From assembly GCF_042242105.1 (NCBI RefSeq), contig NC_092019.1, positions 16,413,328-16,477,327 on the forward strand: a stretch of 64,000 nt of DNA, given 5' to 3'. Numbering within the stretch: position 1 is the stretch's first letter; every line of letters begins with the position of its first letter. Position numbers and translations under genes: made by a program. Below, one piece after another: positions 47,229-58,742 of the stretch. The DNA is from Pempheris klunzingeri. Its lineage: Eukaryota; Chordata; Actinopteri; Acropomatiformes; Pempheridae. The notes under the pieces are model-generated. The model saw only the letters and a list, made by a program, of their open reading frames with translations. It ran no database searches and had not been told where the DNA came from.

Positions 47229-50200
47229 AGAGAGGTTAACAGAGGAGGACATAGTGTTCGTGACTGTGGGTATAGTGAGTAAGCATATGTATATTCATGT
47301 GCAGAAACAGATTTCAAACCATGTCAGCACATACTGTGGCTACAGCTGAAATTTTCCATTGATTGTATCATAGTCTGTGTCATTTTATCTAATTCAGTCA
47401 AGATCAAGGCAAAGACAAAGTCCATGAATAAGGCAACATTTGTGATCAGTAAGTTTAGATGCAGATAAAAACTCACCCTAAACTTATTCAGCAGCAGTGG
47501 AAAGTAACTAAGTGCACAACTTTGTGGATTTATGCTGTTTTGACTTATTGATATGGAACTTTTTACCTCACTACATTTGTTTGACAGCAAGTTACTTAAC
47601 ACATGAAGATTTTACATTAAAAACAAGATGATTTTGTAAAATACAGTGGGATTGTTAAATACTATATACTTAATCGAATATAAAGTAAATTTGCTATTAA
47701 CAATCACTGATCAATAATGAAATATATAATAAAGTACCAGTCACAAGGGCCATTTTACTGCAAAAGAAGCACTTTTACTTAAAGTACATTTAGAATACTT
47801 TATTGAATGCAGGACCTCCCTTTTTCATATTTTTGTGGTATTAGTCATTTTTACTTAATTATAGTATCTGAATAGTTTTTCCACCAGTGATATTCAGCGC
47901 TCTAGGCAGTGGCAGTGAATTCTTATACTGTAAATGTCCAATCACAGATATTGAGCCAAGATAGATTATGCAGACAGAATATTGGATGATGAAATAATTC
48001 ATGAATGGGAAATTATTTAATTTGCTCTTGGGCAGAATTTTCCCACAAACGCATCCAAGGCAAAAGCAAAACTGAACCTTTTAAATTGCTATCATATCTT
48101 ACCTTGAGACAGTTTTTCTAGAGTCTCTAGTTTTGTACTGAACTTGTGTGAAGCATCCCACTGTATTTTTACCATTTTAGCAAAACTGTGGCCTCTTTAC
48201 ATGATCAGTGCCACCAGTTTACCACTGACCCAGGACCTTGACACTTCAAATGTTAACAGCAATATGAGGACAGTTCCTCTTAAAAACACTTTTATGAGCT
48301 TCTATTATTGATTTTATTAGGAACAGCTTAAAAGGGAGGAGGTCCCTGTCAGACATGTGTCTATATCTGAGAATAACTGTGGCACTCGGACACCCGGGAC
48401 CTTAGCATGTGGCCTGTCACTGTCAGATCAATAGATCATTTCACTAAGGCCCATGTGGCTTCTCGGGGCCCCCGGCTCCACGGTGGCCGTTTCAGGCCTG
48501 CAATGGAACATGGCTATTCTGAGGGAACGCACAGCTGTTTCCAATGTCACCTGTCACAGTGCCAATGCACAGACTTGACACCTCGTCTTACAGATGGATG
48601 CTGTGTGTGAGAGGCAGAGGGACGGCGTATCATGTGTGAGCACGTACCCACTTGCTGTCCGTTTCTCACCGTGAGCATCACTGATTTCACAGATTAGCAG
48701 CAGTGCTCGCTTCCAGTCTCCCTTTGCTTCCTTCCTTCTTCTCACTAACAGGGAGTGTTTATGCTCCTCCCCTGGCGTGTCTTAAATATATCTCCATTTC
48801 TCCAAAGGGGTCATTGCCATCTCAGCAGGCTTACAGCAGCTCCCATATTCCCCCTGCGCTACCTCCATCTCTCCCTCCCCACCCTAGCTCCCCTATCTAT
48901 GACATTTCTCACAAACATTTACTGGGAGACCTTCCAGGCCACTTACAGTGGCTGCATGTTGCTTTCCAGACAGTACACGAGGATCATCAGGGAATTAAAC
49001 TCACCAACTGCCACAATATTCTGTAAAAGAGCTATCAGCCATCTCAGCACTTCTGCGCCCCCCCCCTCCCCCTCCCCCCTCCTCCTCCTCCTCTCATCCA
49101 CCTCCTCCCCTCTCTTTTCCTCCACTCCGCTCCACACTCCCTTCATCTTCTAGATCACAGGCTTCTAAGGGACGGTAGATCCCACAGGTCTTGCTACTAA
49201 CAGGTACAAATATGCTCATTTCTTTCAGTGTAACAAGTCCAGAGAACCTCTCTGTGAATGTGTGAGTGTGTTGCTTCACATGGGTGTGTTAGAACTTGCA
49301 TCATCCGCCGCTAACATAAACATTCACGTCACTGAGTCGTCTCCTCTGTGTATACACACCTATGGAGTGTGTGTCTTTATGTCTCTATGTATACAGCTCT
49401 GTCATATTAGTACTCATGGATGTGTGTATGTGTGTGTGTGTGTGTGTGTGTGTACGTGTGTGCATTCACATCTCCCTTTGTCTGGATTTAATTGAGTGTG
49501 TGAGGCTGTAATGGTGTGTGTCAATGTGCAGTCGAGTGTGTGTGTGTGTGTGCGTGTGTGTTTATCCTGGTAAGGTGACATCGCTCCTCTGTCTACTGCC
49601 TGTTTCCCTGGAGACTGATTGCAAGAAGGCATCGTCTGACAGGGAGAGACCCCCAAGGCTAACTTATTACAACACACTCTCACACAAACACACACACACA
49701 CACTCATATGCATTGCCAACGTAGTGAGCGACTTATCACCACAAGACTAATGTTCTGGTGATCTATGTCTATTTGCTCTCACATCTGTGTCAAGAAGGGT
49801 GAGGTGGGGACAATTAGGGGAAACCCTCATTTAGATACTAGCTGGTTTGGTGTGTGTGTATGTGCGTGTGTGTGTGTGTGTCAGTGGTGGGCAGTCAGGG
49901 CCAGCAAGGCCTTCTCTGCTGGCCTAAACTCAGAATCACTGATTTACGTTTTAATATTTTCCCATTAATCTTTTTAGATTATTCCTAATAGTCTATGCTC
50001 TTCATTTCATAGCGTGTCTCTGTGTCTCTGGGCCGGGGTGTTTCTAGCAGTGTATGTCTATATTAGAGCTTTTATCCAATCATATTTCAGCCATCATGTG
50101 TTGCCAGGGTCAAAGAAATCTGCCCTGAGGCCTTCAGAATCAAAAGTGCAGGCGCCCGTAGTTTAAAATACATCGCAATGAAACTGTCGCTTGAACCAAT

Positions 50201-53200
50201 CAGATTTCAAGTTGGTGACCCCAGGGCCTTCTAGCAAGCGTACGATGACGTTAGTATTTTCACGTCCTCTGATTGGCTGGTCAGAGAGCTTAGCCAAAGC
50301 TAGCGATTCTTATCTCTAGCGACCTGCACAAGCTAAAACTTTATCATAATCATAAGTATTAATAGCAGTTTTTTTTAACCCACAATGGCTGACGGAGGAG
50401 AAGATGTTAATTTGGTCGCAGATCTACTTAGAAATCCATTTTCAAGGCGGACTTTCCAAGAAAAGCTGGACATTTTGAGGAAATGCCGGCCCACCCTGAA
50501 GCTAGCAAGCCTGTCCCAGCCGGGAAAAGGGTTCGTCCGCCACTTTCAGATCAGCAACTACAAGCGATACCTTTGGTTTACAGGCTCAGAGGAGCAAATT
50601 GTATTGCTGGGAATGCCTGGTATTGGCAACTGAACGACTCTGTGTTTGGAGCCGAGTCGGTGGTTAGAGTGTTTGATGTATATGGAGCAGGTGCACAGCA
50701 GCGCAGCTGTGGCTGCAGTGAAGGGAGACTTGTTGAATTCTTTTAATTGGGTTTCTTGCTTTAGTGATGACATTCATTCTCCAGCATGAGATACCTGTCT
50801 GCGATGCAACGTCCTGTTATACTGCCTTTCTGTATAATATTGATGGCTTCCATAGCCGTGGCGTCATAATGATGGTATTAAGAGGTGGTTTGATTCAGGT
50901 AGGACGCCACTGAAGGCCCAGAAGTAAAATGAACGGCCCGCCACTGGTGTGTGTGTCTGCTTGTTGATTGAACTAAAGAAGCTCAAAAAGCTCATTATCT
51001 CTGCATGCTATCCACCTAGCCATTGATCAATACACACTAATCACACACTTATGCAGAGCTGGACAGAAGGAAGCAGGGACAGAAACACACTTGCACACAC
51101 ACACACACACACACACAACGGGTGGGTGGCTGTGGCTCAGAGGTACAGTGGGTCGTCTGGCAATCGGAGGATTGAATTGGTGGTTCAAGTCTGCGTGTTG
51201 AAGTCTCCATGTGCTTCCACATGTGAGCACGTGTGATGAGCAGGTTGGCACCTTGTGTGAGTATAAATGTGCTTTGAGTCTTCACGAAGCCTAGAAAGGC
51301 ATAAAACAAGAATAGTTAGTTTACAGAACATGCAGAGGAATGCAAATATACACAATATTGATTATTTACTTCTGTGCTTGTACCTGCACATTGCTGGTTG
51401 CCTGTCAACCTCACTGTTGAAACAAGTTTTCCTGGAAGGTACCCATGTGCTCACCTGTTCATCAGGAAATAGCCACAGCACACAATTCCCCATAAAAAAC
51501 ACTGATTGTCATTTTGACATCAATGTTTGTTCACAGATTAAACAAATGAGAAGAAATAGTCCCATACATGGCCGATAGTAGTATGTATTGAGATGCGTGT
51601 GCACCTGCTGTCCACATGCAAGTCTGCAGCTGTTAACGCCCATGCTTGAACATAAATAAACCTTCATCCTCATTGTTGATGTCTTTATCTAGAGTTTAAT
51701 GCAGGTGCATTCATTTAGAACAGCAAACACCTGCATTAGAGATGCGCACTTTGTCGAAATTAATGGACCCCTGTCAGCCAATTAGAATTGAGAATTCTCA
51801 GTGGTCATGGTATAAAAAGCTGAAATGACCAGAAGGCAGGTATGTACACACATACCACTCTGTCACAGTGAGTCATCCACTATACAGGCAGAGTAAGTGA
51901 AGTGGAAACAGGCAGAAACAAAATGCTCTTGACAGTGTGATGGACAAAACTGAAAAAGAAAACTAAACGGCCAACAGACAGCTGAAGGTAAAAGCAACGA
52001 GAGAGCTGAGAGAGTGGAAGTTAACTCCAAGTAAATCACATTTCAGCTCACCAGTGTGACCGTGTGTTTAAGCAGATACGCTGCTGAAATCCAAGTCTGC
52101 TTTTTTCTCATTAGCACAACAATGTTGGCCTCCTTTGCATCCAGTTTGCCTCAGTGAGTACAAATGAGATGCTAGCAGAGGAGAGACGGACCGAGACAGG
52201 AAAAGAGAGTGTGAGCAAGTACGCTATTACGTTACGTCTGTTTAGCTGACCGTGAAGATACAACCCAAAGATGTTCACAAATAATGCAAGTACGTAAGAT
52301 TCAGCAAACAAGCTTCAAGTGCTACATTTTTATGTCTAAAGATGTAGCCTGAACAGGTGAGTTTTCAACCTGTGATGGAAGATGTGGAGGGTCTCTGCCG
52401 TCCTAATGTCAGAGGGAATAAAGACCAAATACAGGTAGAGCTTTAGGTCTACCTTTTACAGGTAGAGGAAATCAGTGGAGAGCCGAAGCTAGATGGTATT
52501 TTCCCAGTGTTGTGCAGTGGCCCATAACCACACTGATATGAGCTACAAATGAACAACACTCACTTAATGTTTTGTGTATGTGCGTGTGTGTTTGTCTGAG
52601 TGTGTGTGTGTGTGCATATGTGTGTGTGTGTGTGTGTGTTAGATGACAGAATGGGGGCACCCAATCTCACGTTCAATTTTCTCAGATTTTGATAGACATG
52701 TGAAGCGGGAATGCTCAACGGAGAAGGGTGTCAGTGAGGATTAATAATCTAGACTGTGTGCGTATTTCGTGTTTCTGGAGTGTGCGATGTTGAATTAATA
52801 CCATTAAGGCCATGAAGCATCTACAGAGACTTTAAATACACCAACACACTCTATTTTCCAGGAGGCTGACTTGCAATATATATTCATGAACCCAAAACGC
52901 AATGTAGATTCTGCCTAATAATGTCATGAAAGAAAGGCTGAGTGATATGTATCTAAACTTGGAGTGTGCAGATTAAGAGAGTGATTGGTGACGCATGCTT
53001 ATCAGCTTCCTGCTTAGCAGCTGAAATATCTGATCTGAGATGATGCAGTCTTTGGGTGGCTTACCTCTTCTGTAGACGACAGCAGGCTCTTGTGTTCACC
53101 ATTCGACCTTGGTGATCTTGAGAATGAATGCACTTTGGATTGTTTGTGTATTTTACTCTGCAATTCAAAATTTAGTCCTTGAATGGATGAAGACGAATGA

Positions 53201-55529
53201 ATCAATTTTGTGAGTGTGGCTTCTAGTGTTATTTCTAACGCTTGGAAAATTAGTCAAACTAAATGTTTTGTTTGACTGCTGATTCCTCACATTCTGCAAC
53301 TATGCACAGTATCTTTTTTTTTTTGTCCAATATTTCACAGGTTGAAAAAGCTTTTGAAACAGAATATTGACAGTAAATTAACTGTTGCACTTGGTTTCTT
53401 CATACACTGTCCTGCTGTAATTACTCACCAGAGCACTGAAGACATATTGATCCGTCGCTGAAAATAGTCCCCAACAAATTAGCTCTTAACTCCTGTTTTA
53501 AAAACAGTAGCTAAAAACTACAGTGGCCTGCTGTCTGAGAAAATTACTTAACATATAAAACTTAAAAAAGTAGGTATCTGTGCCCTTTTGTGAGCTTGGG
53601 GCTGAGTGTCACAAACATGGTAATGAGGTTTAAGTTGGAAAGTTTTAAGCAAAACTTTCTTCACAGTAAAGAAAAATAAAGAATAACACCAGCACTGTTG
53701 TTTCTTGTTTCTTTTTCACTGAATTTGTCGATGTATGACACCTGAAATGGTGCATAACACTGTCCACTTCTGTAGTCCTGATGACTGTGCTAATTGATCA
53801 ATTACTTACTACTATAATTTTGCACCCTACTTGCTTAATATTAGTATTTCTGTTTTTTTTTATTTGATTTAGGTGAGACAGGTCGAGGCCTCTGGGATTG
53901 TGCACGCTCATTCACTGTCATGTCTTGCTGAGAAACTTGAATGGATGGAGCCACCGTTGATCTTATTATTCAAACATGTGCTTTTTCTGCTTTGACAAGT
54001 CGAAATGTCCACGAGTACCAAATTCCACAAGAACTCATTCAATAGATGTGGAGATATTTCAGTTTAAACCAAAAATGTTAACCTGCTGGCAGGACTGCAG
54101 GAAAAGTCAGGGGTCACCAAAGTCAGTAGAATACACCGTCTAGGAACCATACTAGATACCATAACCATACTAAATGGGTGAAAACAACAAGTCTATGGCA
54201 AAGCTAGATGAAAAGGATGACTACATGTCAGTAGGACTGATCCTGTGGATTATCTCAGGACACTTTTTATATAGAGCAAGTCAAGACCATGCTCTTTAAT
54301 TTACAGAGATCCAACGATTTGAGAATCCCCACATGAGCAAGAGCCAATACTTATTACTACTAGATATTTCTGTCTGGACCAAGGTGGTGGACCGACTGAC
54401 ATGCAGACTGACATTGGCACCCCTAGAGCCATGCCACTAGCATGGCTAACAGGGTTTCCTGATGCATGACAGTTATGGATGAGATGAAAGCAAAGAATAA
54501 CAGAGAGTGAAGTGGAGTAACAGTCAGTGCTTCAGAAAGCATTAATTCACATACTCCATGGCCACTTACCAAAGAAAGAAAATAAGCTGTGTTTAAATAG
54601 TTAACATGGATCGTTTTTATTATCTCTGTTTTTTAACATGTTGCGATACCTGGTGCTCAGGCTGCTTTAACTTTGCAATGATGTTGTAGCACCTAAAATG
54701 ATTCATTCATCCCCACAGCACATTTTGCTCACACATGACCAAACACGTTTGCTACCAATGAAAATTTATTCTAAAATGAACACATAAACTCACTAGACAG
54801 CAGCTTACAAAAAACAATCCAATGCACTTTTTCCTTTTGAGTCTACATCAGCATATCTTAATGTAATGTGTGCTGCTGTGTTTGTATATGTGAATACGTA
54901 CATTGTATATGTGTGTGCACATGTGTATGATAACTTGCTTTGCTGTGCTCTGAGTGTGTGAGGTGAGGAGGTTAAAGAAGCCACTGAAGTGCTATGAGTT
55001 GTATTGATCGGAAGTTCCCTAGTGCATTGATTATAAGCCGTATGAAACCAGACAAGCAGAGGATTTAAAGCTTGACTGCAGAATGATATTGACGGGTGGA
55101 ATACTACCGTCCTACTTCTGCTTAGTGTTCGAAAGTCTGTTTTGTAAATGTTAGCTCTGATTGTCTATGCTGAGGAAGTGCCACTATGGTGCACTTGCCA
55201 TTTTAACAGAAGGCTGACATCATGTGACATCTGGGACTTGCTCCACGTTGAAGTGGACTGTGTGACTGAATGTGGACCATCGTGAGGTTTTAAAAGTGTG
55301 GGCTCTTTCATAGATGATGTTTTCATCATTGTGCTCTGAATATTAAAACAACCATAACAGGCAAATTCTATTTGAAATGTGTATTATGTTTGTGCTGCAT
55401 GTTCCTAAGGGTGTGTCAATCTTGTCTCCACAGAGCTCCATGTATTCTCTGGCCCTGAAGTGTCTGATCAGTCTGTCCACAGTCATACTGCTGGGCCTCA
55501 TCATAGCGTACCATGCACGGGAAGTTCAG
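43374..55529 (+). CDS. kcnn3: Small-conductance calcium-activated potassium channel SK3, exons 1-2 (partial)
   Basis: SK3 is a voltage-independent, calmodulin-gated K+ channel subunit of the plasma membrane in neurons and muscle. Two coding exons are here: 43374-44477 (368 codons) and 55434-55529 (32 codons), both ending in phase 0; pore and calmodulin-binding exons lie beyond 64000. ATG 43374 has context GTGACCATGG; the frame has no earlier ATG. The N-terminal cytoplasmic domain is Ser/Pro-rich with an Arg/Glu/Asp repeat (about residues 140-154), then conserved [40 protein letters not shown] and [22 protein letters not shown] leading into S1 ([20 protein letters not shown]). Exon 2 is S2 ([19 protein letters not shown]) ending AYHAREVQ. 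A 96-nt second coding exon is usual in KCNN genes. KCNN3 rather than KCNN1/2 is supported by the long N terminus and position next to adar. Confidence 0.92.
44504..44928. mobile_element. MITE with AAGGGGCAGTC termini and TA flanks
   Basis: Ends AAGGGGCAGTC and GACTGCCCCTT are perfect inverted repeats. TA flanks both (44502-44503, 44929-44930). The 425-bp body has no transposase. It sits 26 bases past the kcnn3 exon 1 donor. Confidence 0.85.
45384..45418. repeat. (GT)n microsatellite
   Basis: GT dinucleotide repeat in kcnn3 intron 1. Confidence 0.95.
47145..47227. repeat. Long (GT)n microsatellite
   Basis: About 40 uninterrupted GT units in kcnn3 intron 1, preceded by TATG units. It is the longest dinucleotide array in the window. 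Alternating purine-pyrimidine DNA of this length is Z-DNA prone. Confidence 0.95.
47493..47890 (+). mobile_element. hAT-type MITE with 8-bp target duplication
   Basis: Starts AGCAGTGGAAAGTAACTAAG and ends TTTTTCCACCAGTGA, an imperfect inverted pair typical of a widespread teleost MITE. The 8-bp sequence TATTCAGC occurs exactly on both sides (47485-47492 and 47891-47898), as expected of hAT transposition. Non-coding, 398 bp. Confidence 0.9.
49423..49456. repeat. (GT)n microsatellite
   Basis: GT-rich array in kcnn3 intron 1; a related shorter array follows at 49536-49562. Confidence 0.9.
49882..50946 (+). mobile_element. hAT-family element with partial transposase (internally deleted)
   Basis: The 1065-bp element starts CAGTGGTGGGCAGT and ends with the complement-like GGCCCGCCACTG. 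It sits in a GT repeat where GTGTGTGT occurs on both sides (49874-49881, 50947-50954), compatible with an 8-bp target duplication but not proof because the site is repetitive. Inside is the 5' end of a coding frame (next entry). The DDE region is absent, so it cannot move by itself. Confidence 0.82.
50385..50742 (+). pseudogene. N-terminal fragment of a hAT transposase (ZMYM1-like/TTF-type)
   Basis: The frame begins at ATG 50385 with [20 protein letters not shown] and continues to [14 protein letters not shown] recognise this start from many fish predicted proteins called zinc finger MYM-type 1-like, which are hAT transposases. After GSEEQ a one-base shift moves the conserved continuation [18 protein letters not shown] into another frame, which soon stops. 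Most of the protein is deleted. Confidence 0.75.
51091..51117. repeat. (CA)n microsatellite
   Basis: CA repeat immediately before the SINE-like element. Confidence 0.9.
51119..51308 (+). mobile_element. tRNA-derived SINE-like element
   Basis: RNA polymerase III-like boxes are visible: A box TGGCTCAGAGG at 51133-51143 and B box GGTTCAAGTCT at 51182-51192, spaced as in tRNA genes. The tail GAGTATAAATGTGCTTTGAG and CTAGAAAGGCATAAAA is shared by a fish SINE type I remember. It is not a functional tRNA because the arms do not pair. Confidence 0.7.
52330..52500. repeat. Possible dispersed repeat fragment
   Basis: GGTGAGTTTTCAACCTGTGATGG and GGAGGGTCTCTGCCGTCCTAATG resemble a fish repeat, but I cannot name or bound it. 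Confidence 0.25.
52575..52640. repeat. GT-rich microsatellite
   Basis: Interrupted GT arrays in kcnn3 intron 1. Confidence 0.9.
54000..54460. repeat. Teleost dispersed repeat fragment
   Basis: Contains GTACCAAATTCCACAAGAAC, TCTGTCTGGACCAAGGTGG and TAGAGCCATGCCACTAGCATG, words from a common fish repeat with GGACCGAC-type segments. Internal order is preserved but diverged. Boundaries are approximate. Confidence 0.55.
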
Positions 55530-55636
55530 GTAAAACACACGCACGTAAACACCCACAGGCAGACGTACCTGTATACACACTGACACAAACTAAGCCACAG
55601 ACAGATGCTGGACAGTTTGGTAGCATACCATTCTGA

Positions 55637-56235
55637 GAGGTTAGCTTAGCATAAGAGGTGGGAACAGATTGTCTGGCTCTGTCAAAACATGACAAAATCT
55701 GCCTACTCGCACCTCTAAAAGCTCACTAAATAAACATGCAAAAGAGTACTATACTATATCCAACCATCCATCCATCCATCCATTATTTATACCACTTATC
55801 ATAAAGGGATCACAGGGGCGGCTGGAGCTAATCCCAGCTACACCCTGGACTGGTTTCTATGTGTCAGTCACAGGAGTCAGTCAACAGACGACCACTCACA
55901 CTATGTGATATAGTATAGTTAAAACATCAGAACAATAACTTGTGGTTTTCTGATGAGTTATGTGCAGGGCGATTTTAAGACTACAGGAAGTCACTGCACC
56001 TGGAAAAGAAATAGTCACGTCCATAGTGAAACCACAGCTTTTTTTGTAATTAGTGAGTGCTGGTTTATGGATTCTGTTTATGCTTTAAATGGAGCCAGAC
56101 TAGCTGTTTCCAGTGTTTATGCTAAGCTAAGCTAAACTAGCCAGCTGCTGGTTGTGGCTTCATATTTATTGAACAGACACAAGAGTGGTATTGATATTCT
56201 CATCTAACGCTTGGCAAGAATGCATAAATGGTGAC
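55637..56235 (-). repeat. Teleost inverted-repeat element, second copy, with nested insert
   Basis: Same family as the copy at 853-2806: GGTTAGCTTAGCATAAGAGG near the left end, TGATGAGTTATGTGCAGG and GAAATAGTCAC in the middle, ATGCTAAGCTAAGCTAAAC and CTTGGCAAGAATGCATAA at the right. A CCATCC repeat copy (55763-55900) is inserted in it. It lies in kcnn3 intron 2. Orientation is approximate because the family is near-palindromic. Confidence 0.6.
55763..55900 (+). mobile_element. Short retroposed repeat (same family as 11220)
   Basis: Four CCAT units followed by TATTTATACCACTTATC, GGGCGGCTGGAGCTAATCCC and TACACCCTGGACTGG. Lacks the GGGCGAGAGGCGGGG part. Nested in the inverted-repeat element. 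Confidence 0.7.
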
Positions 56236-57248
56236 TATTGCTTTCATGCCTTCAGCTTTTTGTTTATGAGTGCTTTAAGCAGGGGCACATCTGAGCTCCA
56301 GTCGTAGTGTGCACATAATGTTGTCATCCCTTAGGCTCCAAGGGACCCAGGTGTGTGTCGGCTTCAGCCAATTAATGGCATTAATGAGAGTCATAGTGGG
56401 ATTGACGGAACAGTCTGTATGGCTTTGCATCGAGTAGATACACACTGAATGTTGAATACACACTTAGCCAATAACAATCCTGTCATTGTATACACACATA
56501 AACGTACAAAGACACACACGGCACACAAATGCCTCAACCTTGTGTAAGGCTGAAACAATCAATCAGAAATGCTTTCATGCTTCATGATATCTGTTTTGCT
56601 GTTTGTCATTTCACTAATATAATGGTACTATGGTCATTTAGTCGGGGTTTTCATCTGAAGCCATTTGCAATCAATGCACATTGACTATTTATGGGAGCCT
56701 TGCGGGAATCAGACCCAATGAGTGCCCCCACACCAGCTATTACTCCCACCAGCTAAACCACGGAGTAACACTCATCCATCTAACCACATATTAGTTTAAT
56801 GCCGTGACTTTTTTTCATTACATCACCGCTTGGATGTTGCTGGAAATGTCTATTAAAGTTCCAGCAGGTCTGTGATGGTGATTCTGCTGCATTCTGAGAT
56901 TCAGGCTCTCTGTCTGTGGATCAATAACGAGATGGCCATTGCTTATTCACTGTCATACACAGGGACTGATAGACTAATCAGTCTGTAATAGGCAGCCGCT
57001 GTGTATTAAGATTCACGGGGGGGAAGGAGCAGACTCAGTGTACACACATGCAGTACGCCATGTGCATGTGTGTTCGCATGTATGGTTAAGAATTCATTGA
57101 TAAAAGAGCCCCTGCTTCTGCTTGCAAGTTTGATGTCACATTCACATACGGAGTCAGCCGTCCTCCCACGCACACTGTGGCTGCTGCACGTGACAGGCAC
57201 GCTAATACCGACTGGAAAAGAAGAGATTGAGAGTAGCTACTGTAAGGT

Positions 57249-57249
<1 letters not shown>

Positions 57250-57285
<36 letters not shown>
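57250..57285. repeat. (GA)n microsatellite
   Basis: About 17 GA units in kcnn3 intron 2. Confidence 0.95.
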
Positions 57286-57288
<3 letters not shown>

Positions 57289-58207
57289 AATGGTCTTCTC
57301 TTAATCTCTTTGAGAAAAATTCTTTTTGATTAAATGAAGTTACGAGTTTGGGGAGGGTGCCATGAAGGTAGGGGTGGGAAACGGAGCAGAGTGGGGGAAG
57401 TGATGTTGGGATTTAAAATCACTTTTGATAGCAACTTGTGTGAGGATGGTGATAATTTATAAGCATTTTTACCCTACAGCAGCTGACAGCTTTAGAGGAT
57501 AATCCTGGTTTATTAAAACTTTAGTATTTTTGTCTGCGTTTTGGGCCATAATTCCTAATGGGTACTGTAATACTGTACTCACTAAAATTGCTAAACTCTG
57601 GGAACACAGTGACATTGCAGTCAGATAATCGGAGATGTTTCAAACAATCCAACAGTTTTGCTGTTTATCTAAACCACTTTATTAGGAGGTCAAACCATAG
57701 GTGAGTACTAGTAAAGTGTGTAATTCTTCATTGTACAGTAAAATGCACACAATAATGTTTGGTCAGGAAATTTAAAAAAAATGCACTGTATCACTTTTTG
57801 TCATAATTTTGGTTAATCAGCAGTTTGTTTAAAAATTGTCTAATTGGCTAACCAAATAGACATTATTACTGGTGAAGTAGTGCTGTCCCTTAAACTGTTG
57901 CTGGATAAAAGGGGAGCTGTCATTAAACCTGCATTAAATATTTTTTGGCTACTTGGGGCAACAGACACAGGCTCTAAACACAACTTTGACTTATTATAAC
58001 AACTTTCATGGCTCATATGGGAAATCTGTTAGAAATGTGCTTATTTATACATCGAGCAGTAACAGAGCAACAAAATAATTCATTTGGAGTTGTGTTTCTG
58101 ATCACCTACCAAATGTAAGTCCGATATTAAACCTCTTTTAGCTCTGGATTTCACCAGCTGTGGTTCTTTATTTGCTAAATTCTCCACTATGTCATTAACT
58201 TTGGAAT

Positions 58208-58471
58208 GAAATGTAAAAACAAGCAGGGGAGTTACATCTGCAGCATCTCATAGTGCACACAAATCTGCTCTTATATAAGTAGGCTTCCCCTGAAACCATG
58301 TTCCTTTTATTACATGCATGTTAATTTTCTTATTCAGCACCTGCCTGCCGGCACCAGGCCTGTTTGCTTACATACATAAGCAGCAAAATATGTGCCAGTT
58401 TGAGTCCGGTTTTTATTGTTGGATGGTTCAAACACAAACACACAGATACACTCCACGAGAAGTAATTCTGT
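58208..58471 (+). repeat. Direct duplication, copy 1 (264 bp)
   Basis: Nearly identical to 61671-61942 in the same orientation. Shared words include ACATCTGCAGCATCTCATAG, CTGCTCTTATATAAGTAGGC and CACGAGAAGTAATTCTGT. Sequence on either side differs, so the unit boundaries are clear. Confidence 0.95.
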
Positions 58472-58680
58472 GCAAAATGAAAGGCATTGTTCAATAAAGA
58501 TCTCATTCTCAGATTACGACACATTCTGCTGAAGCATTTTGCCCAGCATGTAACAGGATATTACATGCACGTACACACACACACGCGTATATATACATTT
58601 GCACAGAAGGGTGGAGAGGCAGAGACGCTAGACATCAGAATGATGTTATCAGGTTCAGCTGGCATTTATACCACCTTTCT

Positions 58681-58684
<4 letters not shown>

Positions 58685-58740
<56 letters not shown>
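58685..58740. repeat. Compound (CT)n(CA)n microsatellite
   Basis: CT repeats pass directly into CA repeats. Confidence 0.95.

Positions 58741-58742
<2 letters not shown>

Larger units (their letters stand above)
44931..55433. other. kcnn3: kcnn3 intron 1, remainder
   Basis: Besides the repeats listed separately, this 10.5-kb stretch holds no frame that I can link to a protein and no second splice-bounded exon that I could support. Alternative first exons of SK3 are known in mammals within this intron. I did not find a convincing counterpart. Confidence 0.5.

Noticed and set aside
47033..47317. Open frames rich in Cys-Val or His-Thr
   Set aside because: They are translations of the (GT)n/(CA)n microsatellite. 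The same applies to frames at 39000-39276, 45278-45532, 49262-49724, 51027-51309 and 52472-52660.
51133..51192. tRNA gene
   Set aside because: A and B boxes are present but cloverleaf arms do not pair and the B box deviates; it is a SINE head.
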